Shown: in pieces, positions 13,358 to 25,633 of the stretch
Numbering within the stretch: the first letter of the stretch is position 1
Layout of the letters: every line of letters begins with the position of its first letter
Assembly: GCF_030864355.1 (NCBI RefSeq)
Contig: NC_083397.1
Coordinates: 2,418,001-2,482,000, forward strand
Origin: Cutaneotrichosporon cavernicola
Taxonomy: Eukaryota > Basidiomycota > Tremellomycetes > Trichosporonales > Trichosporonaceae
Direction: 5' to 3'
Length of the DNA stretch: 64,000 bases
Notes under the pieces: generated by a model
The model's database searches: none
The model's input: the letters and a program-made list of their open reading frames with translations, nothing else
Told to the model about the DNA's origin: nothing
Position numbers and translations under genes: made by a program

Positions 13358-16300
13358 CTACGATACTACCACAGTCTGCTGATCCTCATACACTCCGGTC
13401 GCCAGGCATTTTAGAGCAAGTTCGAACCATTGGGACTGCCGGTCTGAGAGCGAGCGCCCACGGAAGCGCGTAGCCATCGACGAGGCCAATTGGTCACGGA
13501 GATGCTTGAGCGCGAGAGCCGACCTGGGGTCGACCTGGAAACGGAGTTTACGGTCAATCTGCATTGAAGAAGCTGAGAGCTAGCTCTGTCAGGGTTGTCA
13601 ACGGGAAGAGCTCACCTTCGTGTCAACAAAGTCGCCGCAGAGCAATGCAAGTGCGCGGTCGTCGATGGGTCCTGTCTCCCATGCGTACAGCTTCTTGGAC
13701 TGCATGAGGGTGTAGTAAACCAAGTTGTTGGAGCCGAACTCGCGCTTTGGCAACCCAAAGTTAATAGAGCTTGGGTGCTGTTGGGTCAGCTAACGCTGCG
13801 ACCAAGATACTCACGATCGAGACAGGCTGCTGATTGGAAATTGTGCGTAAACCACCGGCAGCGTCAAGGGTCAGGATCTTGGGATAGAGGCCAGAAGCAA
13901 GAGCTGCGCTCAGAATGCGCTCGTTCGCTGCGTTTTCGTTCAGTTGTGGTGGAACGGTCACGAAACGGGTCTTGAAACCTCGCGAGTATCGGGCACTGTG
14001 AGTCAGCTGCTGCAGTGCCAAGCCCTTACCGAGCAATCTCCTGCTTCTGCTCCGGGGTAACCTCGACAAAGCTTGAGTCAATGAGGTACGCCATGAGCTG
14101 CTGCCGGAGTTCCTCAATCTGCTGCAGGTTTTGGTGCGAGACGTAGTTGCGCTTGCAAAATGTCCTAACAAAGCTTGCGTTGTCGTGGGCACGGCGCCAT
14201 GTATCAAACACGTTGACAATCGTGAAGAAATCGTTGTTACCAACGGAGAAGCTCTTCTTCGCGGCAGTGGCTTGATTTTCAAACCCGAATGGCGTAATAA
14301 AGGGGCTCTTAGAGTTGAGAGTGGCCGCAATGGTGAGAGCCGGGTCCAAGCATCGGAAGAGAGCAGCGACTAAGAGGAACTTGCCGAGATGGACGTCCAT
14401 AGGCAGCTTGCTCAGAAGCCTTCCCATTGGGGTGATCTCCTCGTCAGGTGTGAGGGCCTTGACTTCGACCAAAGCCGACACTGCACGTTGGATGTTAGTT
14501 GCAGACGGCGGGTCGAGCGCGCGCATGAGAACCTCCTCAACTGTGTCACCCATCTTGACCTTGAGAATCTTGATCCGCAGGGCAAGATCTTGTAGAGATA
14601 GTCGAAGCATCTCTGGAATGGGGTGCTCCGCCAGTTGGTTGTCGTGCCGAGCCTTGGTGAAGAGATGGAATGCCAAGCCCTCCTGAACACGGCCAGCACG
14701 TCCACGGCGCTGTTTGGCGTTGCTGCGGGCAATGTAGGTCTCGACAAGACGGGAGAGTTGACGCTTCTCATCATAGCTAACGTTAGGTTTATATTTGGCC
14801 AATATACTCACCGCATCTCTCGCTGCTTTCCACTGTCTATGACGCAAGTGATGTCGGGGATTGTAACACCAGTCTCAGCGATGTTGGTTGCTGCAGAGTC
14901 AGGTCTGTCAGCCAACGTCACTTACAGATAACAATCTTGCGCACGCCGCGTGGGGGAAGGTCGAACACCGAGCTCTGACCCTCGGAGCTGATAGAGGAGT
15001 GAAGCGGATAGATGGCAAATTCTCTGGTCCCAAAGTGCGGATGACTCTGCAACTCCTCGTGCAGCTTTCGAATTTCCGCCAAACCCGGCATGAAGACGAG
15101 ACTGGCAGCCGAGAACGGCTGGAGGTTAGGGTCCTCGAAGCAGATGCGCTCCAGAAGCCGGACGATGAGATCGTAGGGAATTTTTCGCGAATCGAGAAGG
15201 TTTACTGTTGCGACTGTGCGGGCAGAGTACGTTGACGACGACAGCTTCGTAGGGTCCGCAGGCTTGTCCTCGTCCTCCTCTGCGTCCTCGGCTGTTTCTG
15301 CTGCCTCCTCTGTCCACTCAAGCTTCTTAGCTCCCGTCTTACGGTTGCGGTCCCAGACAGCGTAAGGCGACGACTCGTCTATGTGCCACCCCGCGACCTC
15401 GACGGCGTCCTCGAGATACTGGACCTGCACAGGAAACGTGCGGCCCGGCACCTGCATGGCTGGGCAGCCTCCGAAAAAGTCTGAGATCTTCTCAGCATCC
15501 ACAGTGGCCGACATGAGGACGACCTTCAGATCCTTGCGCACCTCGAGGAGCTGCTTGAGGACTATGAGGAGAAAGTCGGACTCGATTGAACGTTCGTGCA
15601 CCTCATCGACAACAATATGAGTAACCTCGTCGAATGACGAGCCACTGCCGCCCTCTAGCATGCGAAGAGCAATACCGTTTGTCACGAACGCGAGGCGAGT
15701 GCTGGGCGACATCTTCGCCTCTAGGCGGATCGAGTATCCGACCAATGAAGACGCGTTGCCCATCGCCCCAGGAGACTCGCCCAACTCCACTGACACACGC
15801 TGAGCGAGAGATATGGCGCTGATTCGCCGTGGCTCCGTTACGAAGATCTTGCACGGCTTTCCTTTGGACAGCTGATCCTCTAGGATGAAGGCTGGAAGCT
15901 GCGTAGACTTGCCGCATCCAGTCTCACCAGAGAACACGAGCACCTGCGTGCGCTCGAGCGTCTCCAAGATTTGCTGTCGGAAGGGCGCAATGGGGAGTGA
16001 GTCTCGGACTTGGCGCATCTTCTGGTACGCTGGTGCGGCGATCCGGTTCTCGTACATTTTCTGGAGATTGTCGATGTATACTTGGTTGGCCGGGCGAGAC
16101 GGTCGTGTCGCCACCGCAGAGGTCGAAATATACGTCCGCTTGGATGTTGTAATGCCCACTGCACCGATCTTGCCGGAGGTCTTCTTGTCGACCAGGGCCT
16201 TCATCTTCTTCCAGATCTCACGTTTCGCAGCCAACTCTCTGCCTGTGTGCGTCTGCTCGAGCTCATCCCACAGGTCTCGATATGCAGGCGGCATCGACCG

Positions 16301-18068
16301 CCAGTTGAATGGAAGCAGATCTCCAGAGACAACCAGATCATGTAGAGCGAGTGTCGAGACGTAGTTCTCCGCCTCCTCGACGCTTTCGCATGCAATGTCC
16401 TCCATCCTCCAAACTCGGCGCTTCTCGGATGACCAACGGATTTCCAGACCAGCACGGGCGACGCGGGGGTTCGGAGACAGCCTGGCGTATGAGATGACCG
16501 CCGGACGCGAGGACTTTGAAGTCGTAGTCCGCAAAAGATTCTTCGCAGTGTTGCCCACTAAGGCGAACTGCTTAGGGACTGGCAACGAAAGCACGTTGAT
16601 GACCGAGTTTGCGACCTGCTCAACCTCGACATGCCCTTCCGGTTCGTCCAGCATGTTCCCGAATAGGCTTCCCTCTTCATCCCCGTCGTCCGAAACAAAT
16701 GAGTCCAGAGCCGAAGTGGAAGGAGGTGTCTCAGCTGGCGTGACGGAGTTTGTCGTTGAAGGTGGGCGAATGTTCTTCAGTTTCGCCTCAAGGCGTTTCA
16801 TGTCCCGCTTCGACCTCATGACCTTTAACAGGGCATCTGGTTCATTAGAAACAGCCCGGCGGCCACACTCACCGGCATCCTTCTTGCTGAACATATACTC
16901 CTTCTCCAGGCGGTTGGTCTTGTTCCTGATCTTGACCATCTCGGGCGTCTCCATGGCAATCTGGTTCTTTGACTTCTTGCCTTTGCCTTTGACTGTGCCA
17001 GCAGCCGCTTTGAGGTTCTCAAGTTCTAACATGAGCATCGCCCAAGATTCGTTCGTCTTGTTCATGTTCAGTTCGTCCTCGGATTCGGAAGAAGAGTCGG
17101 ATTGGTCAGCCTCGAGGCTCTGGAACAGCGATCCGCCTTCAGGAGCTGAAGTGCTCTCGGACCTGTTGGGTGTGGTCACAGTCAAGAACTTATTGTCAGG
17201 CGCGGCTTCGGAGCTCAAAGGAGGTGCTTCTGGAGCCACGTCGATGAGCGGTTCGTCCATGAGCGGCTTGGATAGGTTGGTAGAGACAAACTCGCCAACA
17301 CCACGGCATTCGTCTTCGCTGAGGTTGAGCCACATCTTGGGGGAATCAGCCTGCGCCGCGTACCGGACGCACCCATTCTTCTCCCTCTGCCCATCCTTGT
17401 CCATCACTCAGACCTTGGAGGATGCACTCCTCAATCCGAGTATCTGAAAAGCCAAGGCGTGACAGGACTTGGAACGTCACGTACGTCCGCAGAAGAATCT
17501 TGTCGCTATCGACCACGGAGGTTGCAGGAGCCCAGGGCTTCACTGCAGAGCCCTCTCCACAGAGATCCTCCTTGGCATACTGGACAACTTGATCGCGGAC
17601 GTTGTCGTTGATTCGCAGGGGTGGGAATGAAGCAGCGAACCGCTTTTCCTGGTCGAGAGACTACCAGTCAGAGTCACCGTCATCCGGCTGAACACTCACC
17701 TTGACGAGACGTGTGACCTCCTTGTCTGCCTTCTCCTGTAGGCGCTCCACGAGGCCTTGATAGAGAGCATCATCAATCGCCTGCTCGCTGTCCCAGTCGT
17801 CCGCAATAGTCATTGCTGGGGTAGCTGCGGCATCGGAAGGTGGCTGGCCGTCCTGGCCCGCAGACTTAACGGGCTGATTCTCTCGAGTCGGAGTGTCGTT
17901 CTGTGGTGCATTGGAGTTCCCGTTCTGTGTGTCCGCCTTCGTGGACGCATCTTGCTTTGCCTTTCTGGACTGGACTGAGGTGGTTGCAAAGCCACGATTC
18001 ACGGCTGAGAGATGAGCTAACGACTCGTTGTGAAACTTACGTTTGAGGGAAAGTTTCTTCTTACCCAT
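13358..18068 (-). CDS. DEAH/RHA-type RNA helicase, DHX29-like
   Basis: About 1,400 residues in roughly ten exons. The start is set by the intron after MGKKKLSLK, which splices to PVNRGFATTSVQSRK, the N-terminal motif of fungal DHX29-type proteins. A UBA-like segment (LGFSDTRIEECILQ) follows; a 37-nt intron (17336-17372) joins EGEEW to MWLNLSEDE. Helicase motifs: GETGCGKST (I), TEPRR (Ia), DEVH (II), SAT (III), TNIAETGVTIPD (V) and QRRGRAGR (VI), all intact. The C-terminal half has the HA2 and OB-fold regions. In animals DHX29 binds the 40S subunit and helps scanning through structured leaders; fungal proteins with this layout are poorly characterised. It lies about 5 kb from eIF4G. DHX36/DHX57-like is the alternative, but DEVH with HERSIESDFLLIVLK favours DHX29. 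Confidence 0.9.
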
Positions 18069-18579
18069 CGTACGAGATGAATGGAAGAGGAGAGTTGGGC
18101 TAGTACTGGAATGGAAGGAGAGATGGGAGCGGATCGAGCGTTGAGTCGAAGGTGACTTTGGGTGGTATGGGTTGACGACCTTGACGCATGGCTTTGGGAG
18201 ATTAAACAATGGGGCTCCGCACCGTACCTAACTTTTGGATGTGATCCGTCAGCACGGACAGCTGGATTACTGCATACATAGGATTTGTGTATTATTAACT
18301 GAACGTCAAAGACGTGCTCGATTACAAACATCCTCCCATTATCCCATTAACCCATTTAATCCACCCCATCATCGCGCTTTGCCATACTGCCATCCTTCAA
18401 GCTTGGCGACAGCGACCACCGACAATATACCAGCGCGGTCTGTCTCCTCTCCTTCTTCACCAGCACCCCTCGACCCGTCCGACAATGTCCATCTAATTCC
18501 CACATTGAAACGACAACCCGTCTTCCTTACTGTCCACCTTATCGCCACTCATCTATCCGAACCGTGCGTCATCGCAACA
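18069..18579. promoter_or_regulatory. Divergent promoter, DHX29-like / PWWP protein
   Basis: 511 bp between opposed start codons, with CCAT- and CT-rich sequence on the plus side. No ORF here resembles a protein family. Confidence 0.5.
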
Positions 18580-20354
18580 ATGCCCAAGCGCAAGTCGGCG
18601 GAAGCCGGCGCCGCAGCGACCCCGTCCCTCTCATCCTTGGACGCCGCTCTCGACCTTCTCGCGTGTGAGATGTTTGGTCGCCTCGAGTCCCTCACATCCA
18701 AGTTCGAGGCTGCGGCTGGCGTCAAGCTCAACGAGGGTGTTGTGATGCGTAGGTGGGAAGAAGCTTCCAAGCGATACTTGGTCATGAAGAGCATGGACGA
18801 GCTCACGTGCGGTGGCAAGGGTCTCACGGACGGAAGCATGGTCTTGGATGGTGATGGTGGCGACCCAGCGGCCAATGGTGGTAAGACCAAACCGCGCAAG
18901 CCGGTACTAATGTTTCAGATTCCGGATCATACGCGCGCCCTCTACCCAAGTCGCATCATCCTGGAGCAGTGAGGGCATTCGAGCTCGACGCCGATGAGGA
19001 ACTCCAGTGGCGTCGCTGGTCTCCTCGCGTCAACGATATGGTCCTAGTGGAGCTGCAGGGCGGCGCGGTGTGGCCAGCCAAGGTAAGGAGGCCGGGAAGG
19101 CCCAGTTGATGATCAGATTATTGAGAAGAAGACGTTCTTCCAAGGTCGCAGTTCAATACCAAGGGGCAATAACTTCTATCCCATCCGGGTCTACGCTGAG
19201 GACATCGAACCGTGAGTTCACTGCGGACTCGTTGCCCCATCTCCGTTCCTACGAACGAGCGCTCTCTACAATCCGTTACGACCTCGAGATACCGCCACGG
19301 CCCCTCAGTTCCTTCCCTTAGGCTGCCACTGAATCTCAGGACCATGACTGTCAAGTCGCGCCTGATACCGTTGGAACTCCGATCGTCTCCGCCTCTCTTG
19401 GCCACAACTGGGCTTATCACTGCATACAACCACGCCCTCAACCCAACCACCTTCGATATCTTGGCGGGCAATCGTGAACAAGCTGCGGCGTACGCTCGCA
19501 CCCACCCCGGCGCTGGCGACGAGGATACGATGTCCAAGATCTCAGCCGAGAAGGAGAGCTGGAAGAAGTTTGTCAACTGGCTCATGGACGAACGTCGTGT
19601 TGAGAAGCTCCGAAATCTCAGCGAGGAGCGTGACAAGCGCCTTCGGGAGGTGACATCCTCCTCCTACAAGGACTGCGACACCAGCGGATGTGACGAGATC
19701 GATAATGTCCGCGCGCCTAGAAGGCGTCGAGTTTCTGCTTCCCTGCCGCCGTTTGACTACTCGAGCACAAAGACTGTGCGCAAAGTCGAGAGCGAATCGA
19801 ATGAACGTGGCGGGATCTTCCGGATCGCTCCGCTTAATGGTTCTCCGTCGTCGGGTCAAGGGTCGTCGTCCAGTAGCTCGAGGAGCCTCACGCCCATGTC
19901 AGCGTACATTCGCCCAGCCTTGTCCGTCCCGCTCCGGCCCAACTCACCTCGCCGAACAGACCGCCGTCGTAATGGCGTGTTTGCAGGGGTGAGCGAATTC
20001 AGCCCCCGTCGCGGTTCAACATACACCCCTCCGCGCGTTCTTCCCTCCGGCGATGAGACAGCACCGTTCTCGCCAAGTCCCGCACCTTCGCTCAAAAGCT
20101 TCGACTTCTGTAGTCCGCTCAGCAGCAAGCACAAGTCCAACGACGACGACGTGGTCATGGTGTCCAAGAACGGAAGCGTGGGTTCTAGTCTCGAAGCGGT
20201 CAAGGAAGAGGACGGAGAAGATGGAGACTGGACAGTCGTCTCCAAATCCCGACGGAATGAGCGGACCAGGCGAGCGGGATCTGAGCCATGCGAGAAGGCC
20301 AAGTCTGTCGTTCCTCGACCTGCAGGCATGGGTTCGGATGATATAGCTTTGTAA
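18580..20354 (+). CDS. PWWP-domain protein, probable chromatin reader
   Basis: Exons 18580-18880, 18919-19082, 19117-19211 and about 19340-20354 give roughly 524 residues. The last acceptor could instead be 19321; both keep the frame. Residues 133-190 form a PWWP-type fold: NDMVLVELQGGAVWPAKI, then FYPIRVYAEDIEP, matching the beta-barrel start where VWPA replaces PWWP. An N-terminal helical region (residues 15-85) and a long disordered Ser/Arg-rich tail surround it. Downstream helices (WKKFVNWLMDERRVEKLRNL) look like a coiled coil. PWWP domains bind DNA and methylated histone H3 tails (often H3K36), so a nuclear role is inferred. I recognise no specific orthologue. Confidence 0.75.
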
Positions 20355-20562
20355 TGGACCCCAGAGTAGTTGGTTGTACGTATATGCATGCCTTCTCGCG
20401 GCTTGGATTGAGCATCTCGAGGAGCGGAGTGTGTCAATACTCCGAAAAGAGCCTCCACCCTGCACCTCCACACGGCTTGGCCATTTGCCACCCGACTACC
20501 ATTTTGTCTCGTTCCAACCAGCCTCGCGACTGTCATCAGATCATCAACCACCTCCGGCCGAC

Positions 20563-22454
20563 ATGTTCTCTAACCTGGGATTGTTCGCCCAGCACCGTTG
20601 CCCAGATGTGGACTGCTGTCGTCCAACCTGTCTTTTCAGTCACTCCGAGATTCCCGCGGCGCGTCGGGCGCCACGAGGACATGAACAATTTCAACAGGAA
20701 CAATCCAAGTCGACCCGTCTACCGACGCCGACAGCAGCGTCCGCTCCCAAGCAAATAGTGAGAGATGGCTCCAACAAACGACCCGCGGAGGTGTGCTTCG
20801 AGGAACCCGTCCAGAAGAAGGCCCCCACGGCTCCGGTCCGCCTGGGATCTTCGTCAACATCACGACCTGTGAGGCCTTCGTGGATGCACTCGTTCCTGCT
20901 CACGTAGCAGCCACCATCAGCACCGACTACATCCAGACCTGTTGGCCCGCCAACACTTCCCTTGACCAAGTTCTCCCCCCAGCCTATCGCAGATCGCCAG
21001 AAAGCTCGTGAGTGGGATTTATCAGCCGGAATGTTGACGACAGTTCGCACTCTCTACACCCAGTTCGAGAAGTTGGTAAGCATGGCATGATACGTGCGCA
21101 CTAATTCTCAAGTACTCCCATGTCCTGTCTCACCATCCCTCCCTTGCTCAAGAATCTGCAATCGACCAAGAAAGTGAAGTCTCGACTACCACTCGCAACG
21201 TCAAGGCGTACAAGATGGCCATTCACCAAGCCGCGGTGTCTATCTCACGCCGATCTCCCCCAGATTCAGTTCCGCATGCCTCGATTGGCACAGTCAAGCA
21301 GTGTCGCGAAGCCGCAGAGGCCGCAGAAGCCGCCAGGGCTAGCAAGCTGACCATTGACCGAGTCAGCGGTTTCTGCCACGACACTTCAACTCTCATTCAA
21401 TGGGGCTACCCAGACTACGACAATGTGGAGCTGTCATCTCCTCCAGTCGTCCTGTCAGAGATCACAGAGCGACAAGCGTGCGATCGGTGTAAGAAGGACT
21501 TCGACCCAAACGTCACGTACGAACTGGGCGTTTGCGTATACCATTATGGCCGACCTCGGCCCGAGAGGAAGGACGGGAGACGGGTCTGGCTCTACACGTG
21601 CTGCGGAAAGGAGCGCGGAGGCCCGGGGTGTGAGGACGGCATCCACGTCTTCTCGTTCCGTGAAGATGACTCGAAGCTCGCAGCCCTTGAGCCTTACCAA
21701 ACGACGCAGCAAATACATGAGCGGCATGCCATTCCAGCCAAACGCGCCATGGAGATTGTCGGAATGGACTGTGAGATGATCTGTGAGTACTTATTGTGAC
21801 CTGGGCTGAGTCTCGAGACACAGCTAGCGGCTCCTCGCTCGCTCGTGTCACAATCGTCGATGAAAACGGAGGGACCATCCTTGACGAACTTGTTCGTCAA
21901 CGTCACCGTATACTGTAAGGCCTTCCTTTGGCGTGCTCTGAAGCCGACCGGATTCTGACCTCCCAGCGATTGCAACACCCGCTTCTCCGGCGTTGTCGAA
22001 CAGGACCTCGAGTCTGCTACCATGGACCTCAACGCTGTTCGGAAGGCAGTCTGCTCGTTCATTGGTCCTAAGACGATTGTTGTTGGCCATGGGTGAGTGT
22101 CCAGCTGGTACCGCTTGTCCGCTGACATAGAGGCTTGAAAACGACCTTCGTGCCCTCCGCCTTCTTCACGATCGCGTTATTGACACAGCCATTGTCAGTC
22201 TCACTCCAGTGGCCAGTTTTAACAATCTAGCTCTTTCCTCACCCCAATGGTCCTCCGTATCGGCGAGCCCTGCGCGACCTGTAAGTAGACCCCCTCTCAT
22301 TCTAAGAGGCTGCTCTTGTCACATGTTAACAGCTAGAGTCAAGGACCATCTCGGCTACTTCATCCAGGATAATTCTGTGGCTGGGCATAGCTCGGCCGAG
22401 GATGCTCGCGCTACGATCGAGGTGTTGAAGGCGAAGGTTCGTGGTAATGCATAA
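20563..22454 (+). CDS. REX3: DEDDh RNA exonuclease, REX3/REXO1 type
   Basis: 3'-5' exoribonuclease of the type that trims small stable RNAs such as MRP RNA and snRNAs in yeast. About eight exons. N-terminus: a CCCH-like zinc cluster (CPDVDCCRPTCLFSH). Splicing reads RQKALRTLYTQFEKLYSHVL, the conserved helix before the catalytic half. A second zinc-binding region follows: CDRCKKDF, CVYHYGR, YTCCGKERGGPGC, then GIHVF. Catalytic residues: DCE in EIVGMDCEMI (motif I), the second Asp in an ENDLRAL segment (motif II), and H...D in AGHSSAEDARATIEV (motif III with the DEDDh histidine). All four acidic residues and the histidine appear to be present. The first intron (42 nt) ends at GTAGCAG; this choice was made because it keeps the frame. 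Start is the ATG before the zinc cluster. Confidence 0.88.
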
Positions 22455-25400
22455 GTATGTATGTACAAATGGTGCATTCCAGTATGTGAGCATTGCTTCA
22501 ATCTGAGATGTTACTACATATGGATGAGAAAGGCCAGCCCCAATATGTATGTTGTGGAAGACTCTCGTGACTATTTTCAAGTTCAATTGCTCACTCAATT
22601 TCAGGCCTAGATCAATCATTCCTTCAGAAGCCAGTGTCTCCCGCTGTCCTCTGTCGTCTGACAGCTAGAAACGTATTGGGGGATATGACCACTCGACACT
22701 TCAATTCCTCACCCAACTTTGAGCTTCAGGCCACGATTCATCTGCTAGTCAGTGAGTGGCTCGCATAGCACTCTATAATCTTGCGCTTTCTGGGGCTACT
22801 GCTATGCCCAAATTCAGTTCTATGGCGATTGTATTGAATTTAGACTGAGACCCCAGTTCGGGCCGGTGAATCAGGGGTTCGAGATGGGGCTGGGAGCCTC
22901 AGCGGTTCGGATAGGGTGGTGCTGGCGACCTAGGTGCTCGCCGTTCTTGCCCTCAATCTCGATAGCCCTCGGCTGGTGTACCTTCAGTCAGCTCCGAGGA
23001 ACAGTACAACAATAAGAGTACTTTTCCTCATTCATCAGCCGCACTTGCCAGGAGTGTTGATACTTAGGGACCCGTTGGGAGATGAGTCCTCGCTCTGGAA
23101 ACGCTCGGAAGTGATCATCCTTGGAGAGAGGTGGATTCTGGCTTCGTCAGCGTGAAAACCTGCGTGTGTAGCATAAGATAGTCCAAAGTCCAGGACCGCT
23201 TTTCCGAAGACTCCTCAGTCTGTCACTGCACTACTAAGTGAAGGTGAGAGTGTCAAGTCTCGAATATTTGAAAACTTACCGTAATGTTCATGAGTGTTGA
23301 GACTGCTCACATCGGGCTAGGACGTCATTATGATCAGTATCATCACATTGAAGATTGCCCGATCGCGGTAGTGATTAGCTGGTTCCGGTGGTCCTTTTTA
23401 CTTTTGACTCGTCAAATTAACGTTCCGGGAAGTTGAAAAGCCGAACACACCTCGGAGCCTTGGGCTTGTTGCTAAAATTCCTCAACATGAGAAGAGGCTG
23501 TTTAATGATCATACCTCGTTATGGTAGTCTGCGTACCTTGGGGACTCATTCGTAGTGAGGATCAATGGTGCCTCTAAATGGACTGCTTTCACGTCATTAC
23601 TTGCACACAATGAAAATGGGAGACAGTTATACTCGGGGCAGAGTTCGCAATCTCAGGGCAATGGTCAGCATCCGTCCTGTAGAGGCGATTCGAAGAAGTG
23701 TTTTGCTAATGATGCTGATCGAATGGGCCACATAAACATTACCTCAGGCATTCAGTTGTACTGGCTGCCGGTTGCCGGCTGGTTGAACACCGATCTCTGT
23801 ATCCTTTTTCCTCATTGTAAATAAGTGACGATCCGTATACTTGCGATGTGGATAGTAATATGAACAAGGCCTTGCTCTGTCTCCAGTATTTCCGCTCCGC
23901 TTGGGTGATGAAATGACAGTTGGGTATTGAAAATACACCTAGAAGCAGGGAACCTCTAGGATGCGTCACCGGAGAGAATTATACGTTGTAGGGCTAGTTG
24001 CTTGAGCTACAACGACTGTTAGCATGGTGGATGACATACAGGTTTGTTATCAGTGGCGTTTATGTCGATGCTGTTAGGGGGGAAATCCCAAATCAATTGT
24101 ATTGCGCTTTGCACACATCACGGTGTGCAATTAAATTCCACTTCTGGTAATACTTACTTGGTGCTGTTGGTACTTGTGGGATATATCTCCCCTTGTGGTA
24201 ATGTTAGTCCTGGAAATTTCATGGCTACAATATGCACATAGGAGCTGTTTCCCCCGTTCCCACAGTCCGTCTGTGACTCGGAGCTCAGCCGAAATTGTTT
24301 CAATACGTAGGTCGTATACGGAATGCAGACTCTCCTGCCGAGCTAGAAGCATGACCTACATTGCAACGTGACACAATCGACATTGCAATATAGTACAGTT
24401 GTGACTGTAAAGCCTTCCCCTTCGCAACGCATCCAATGGGCCCCGTATGTTGGAGCAAGAGTCTAACTGAATGTGATTGACACATCTTTAAAGCCCTATA
24501 TAGCAGTTGGGCAATTCCCATGACGGAACGCGACTGAATGAAACTTGGACGGCTGGCGCTCTGTTTGGAAAGGGATAATGAGGCACAACGATGAGGTCTT
24601 TCTAATGTGACTGCACCTAACCATCACATATCAACAGTTCCTGTAATGTTTATTTCAACTTGGGTGCGATGGAAAAGGTTGTTGCAGGTGCATGGTATGT
24701 TTTTGGAATTGACATATTGGCTGCCCGTACAGTTGATATTTCCCAGGATAAGACGTTGACCTTCCTTACAGGGGTGGCCAGATCTAACATCATTTCCATG
24801 TGTCATCAGCTATATACGCAACGGCGAAAACGCCTAGCCATACCATACTCTATCATACATTGTTTCATTCACTACAGTGGATGGCGACTAACCACTCTTG
24901 TTCATTGTGTCTGGCCGAATGGGAGCGTCGGGATACTTAAAAGTCAGGTCAGTAGTCTACAACAACTGTTAACAGTTTGTTCATGAAGTGCAGCTCATCA
25001 AACGATACCAACGCCGCGGTCCTCATTCCACGAAGACCAACCAACTCTAACTACAAAAGCAGCAAGTTTAGAGTAGATAGAGAAAACTCGACGAATTTCC
25101 TGTGCCTACCCCAAAACCCCAAATCCCCAAATCGGCATCCAAGAATAAGAGTTACTGAACAGCGCAGAGAACGAAAACCCTACACTTGTGGTTACAGACG
25201 ATAACGCAGATTCAGAGGTATCTGATACTAAATCATTGCATGAATGAATGTTGAGCAACACGCCTTCGTTTCAAAGGAAGCTCTGGTGCACGGCCTCTAA
25301 ATCGTTGCACTATGGCAATACCCCACGTACTGAACGTGTGAGATCCTCGCCACTCCCTGGAATTCCGGTGTTGATAGCATGGTGTGGCCTTTGTTGCTGC

Positions 25401-25633
25401 AGAAGGCGCCGACGGAGTCTTTACAGCACAACAGGCGGTGGTAGCGTTTGGGGTTATACTCGACACTCGTAGCAAACACACGTTAGTGGTCGGCAGGAAT
25501 GAATTGTTCGACTCGCTTTTTTGTTTTTACTGGACCAACCAGTACTAAACTCATGACGAGAAGCACATCTGATTCATATTATACGAAAGTGTCCTACTTC
25601 TGAACTCTGCCGCATGAGGCTACAGAGTTTGAG
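22455..25633. other. 3.2-kb gene-free, GC-poor region
   Basis: No ORF above about 110 codons and none resembling a protein family on either strand. One hand-counted 60-base line (23281-23340) is 43% GC, well below the flanking coding sequence by eye. I find no long terminal repeats, tandem satellites, reverse-transcriptase motifs or recognisable tRNA, snRNA or rRNA. Scattered purine-pyrimidine words and short palindromes occur but nothing repeated at length. It could be an old degenerated insertion, a non-coding RNA locus, a replication or centromeric element, or simply drifted intergenic DNA. Confidence 0.55.

Noticed and set aside
16395..17447. 350-codon plus-strand ORF opposite the DHX29-like gene
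   Set aside because: Antisense shadow of a conserved helicase N-terminal region; Ser/Leu-rich with no recognisable domain.
22860..22885. GGGGTTCGAGATGG word suggesting a tRNA T-loop
   Set aside because: It lacks the conserved CC of a B box and no cloverleaf can be drawn around it.
24660..24986. 108-codon ORF in the GC-poor island
   Set aside because: No family resemblance and residue order looks random.
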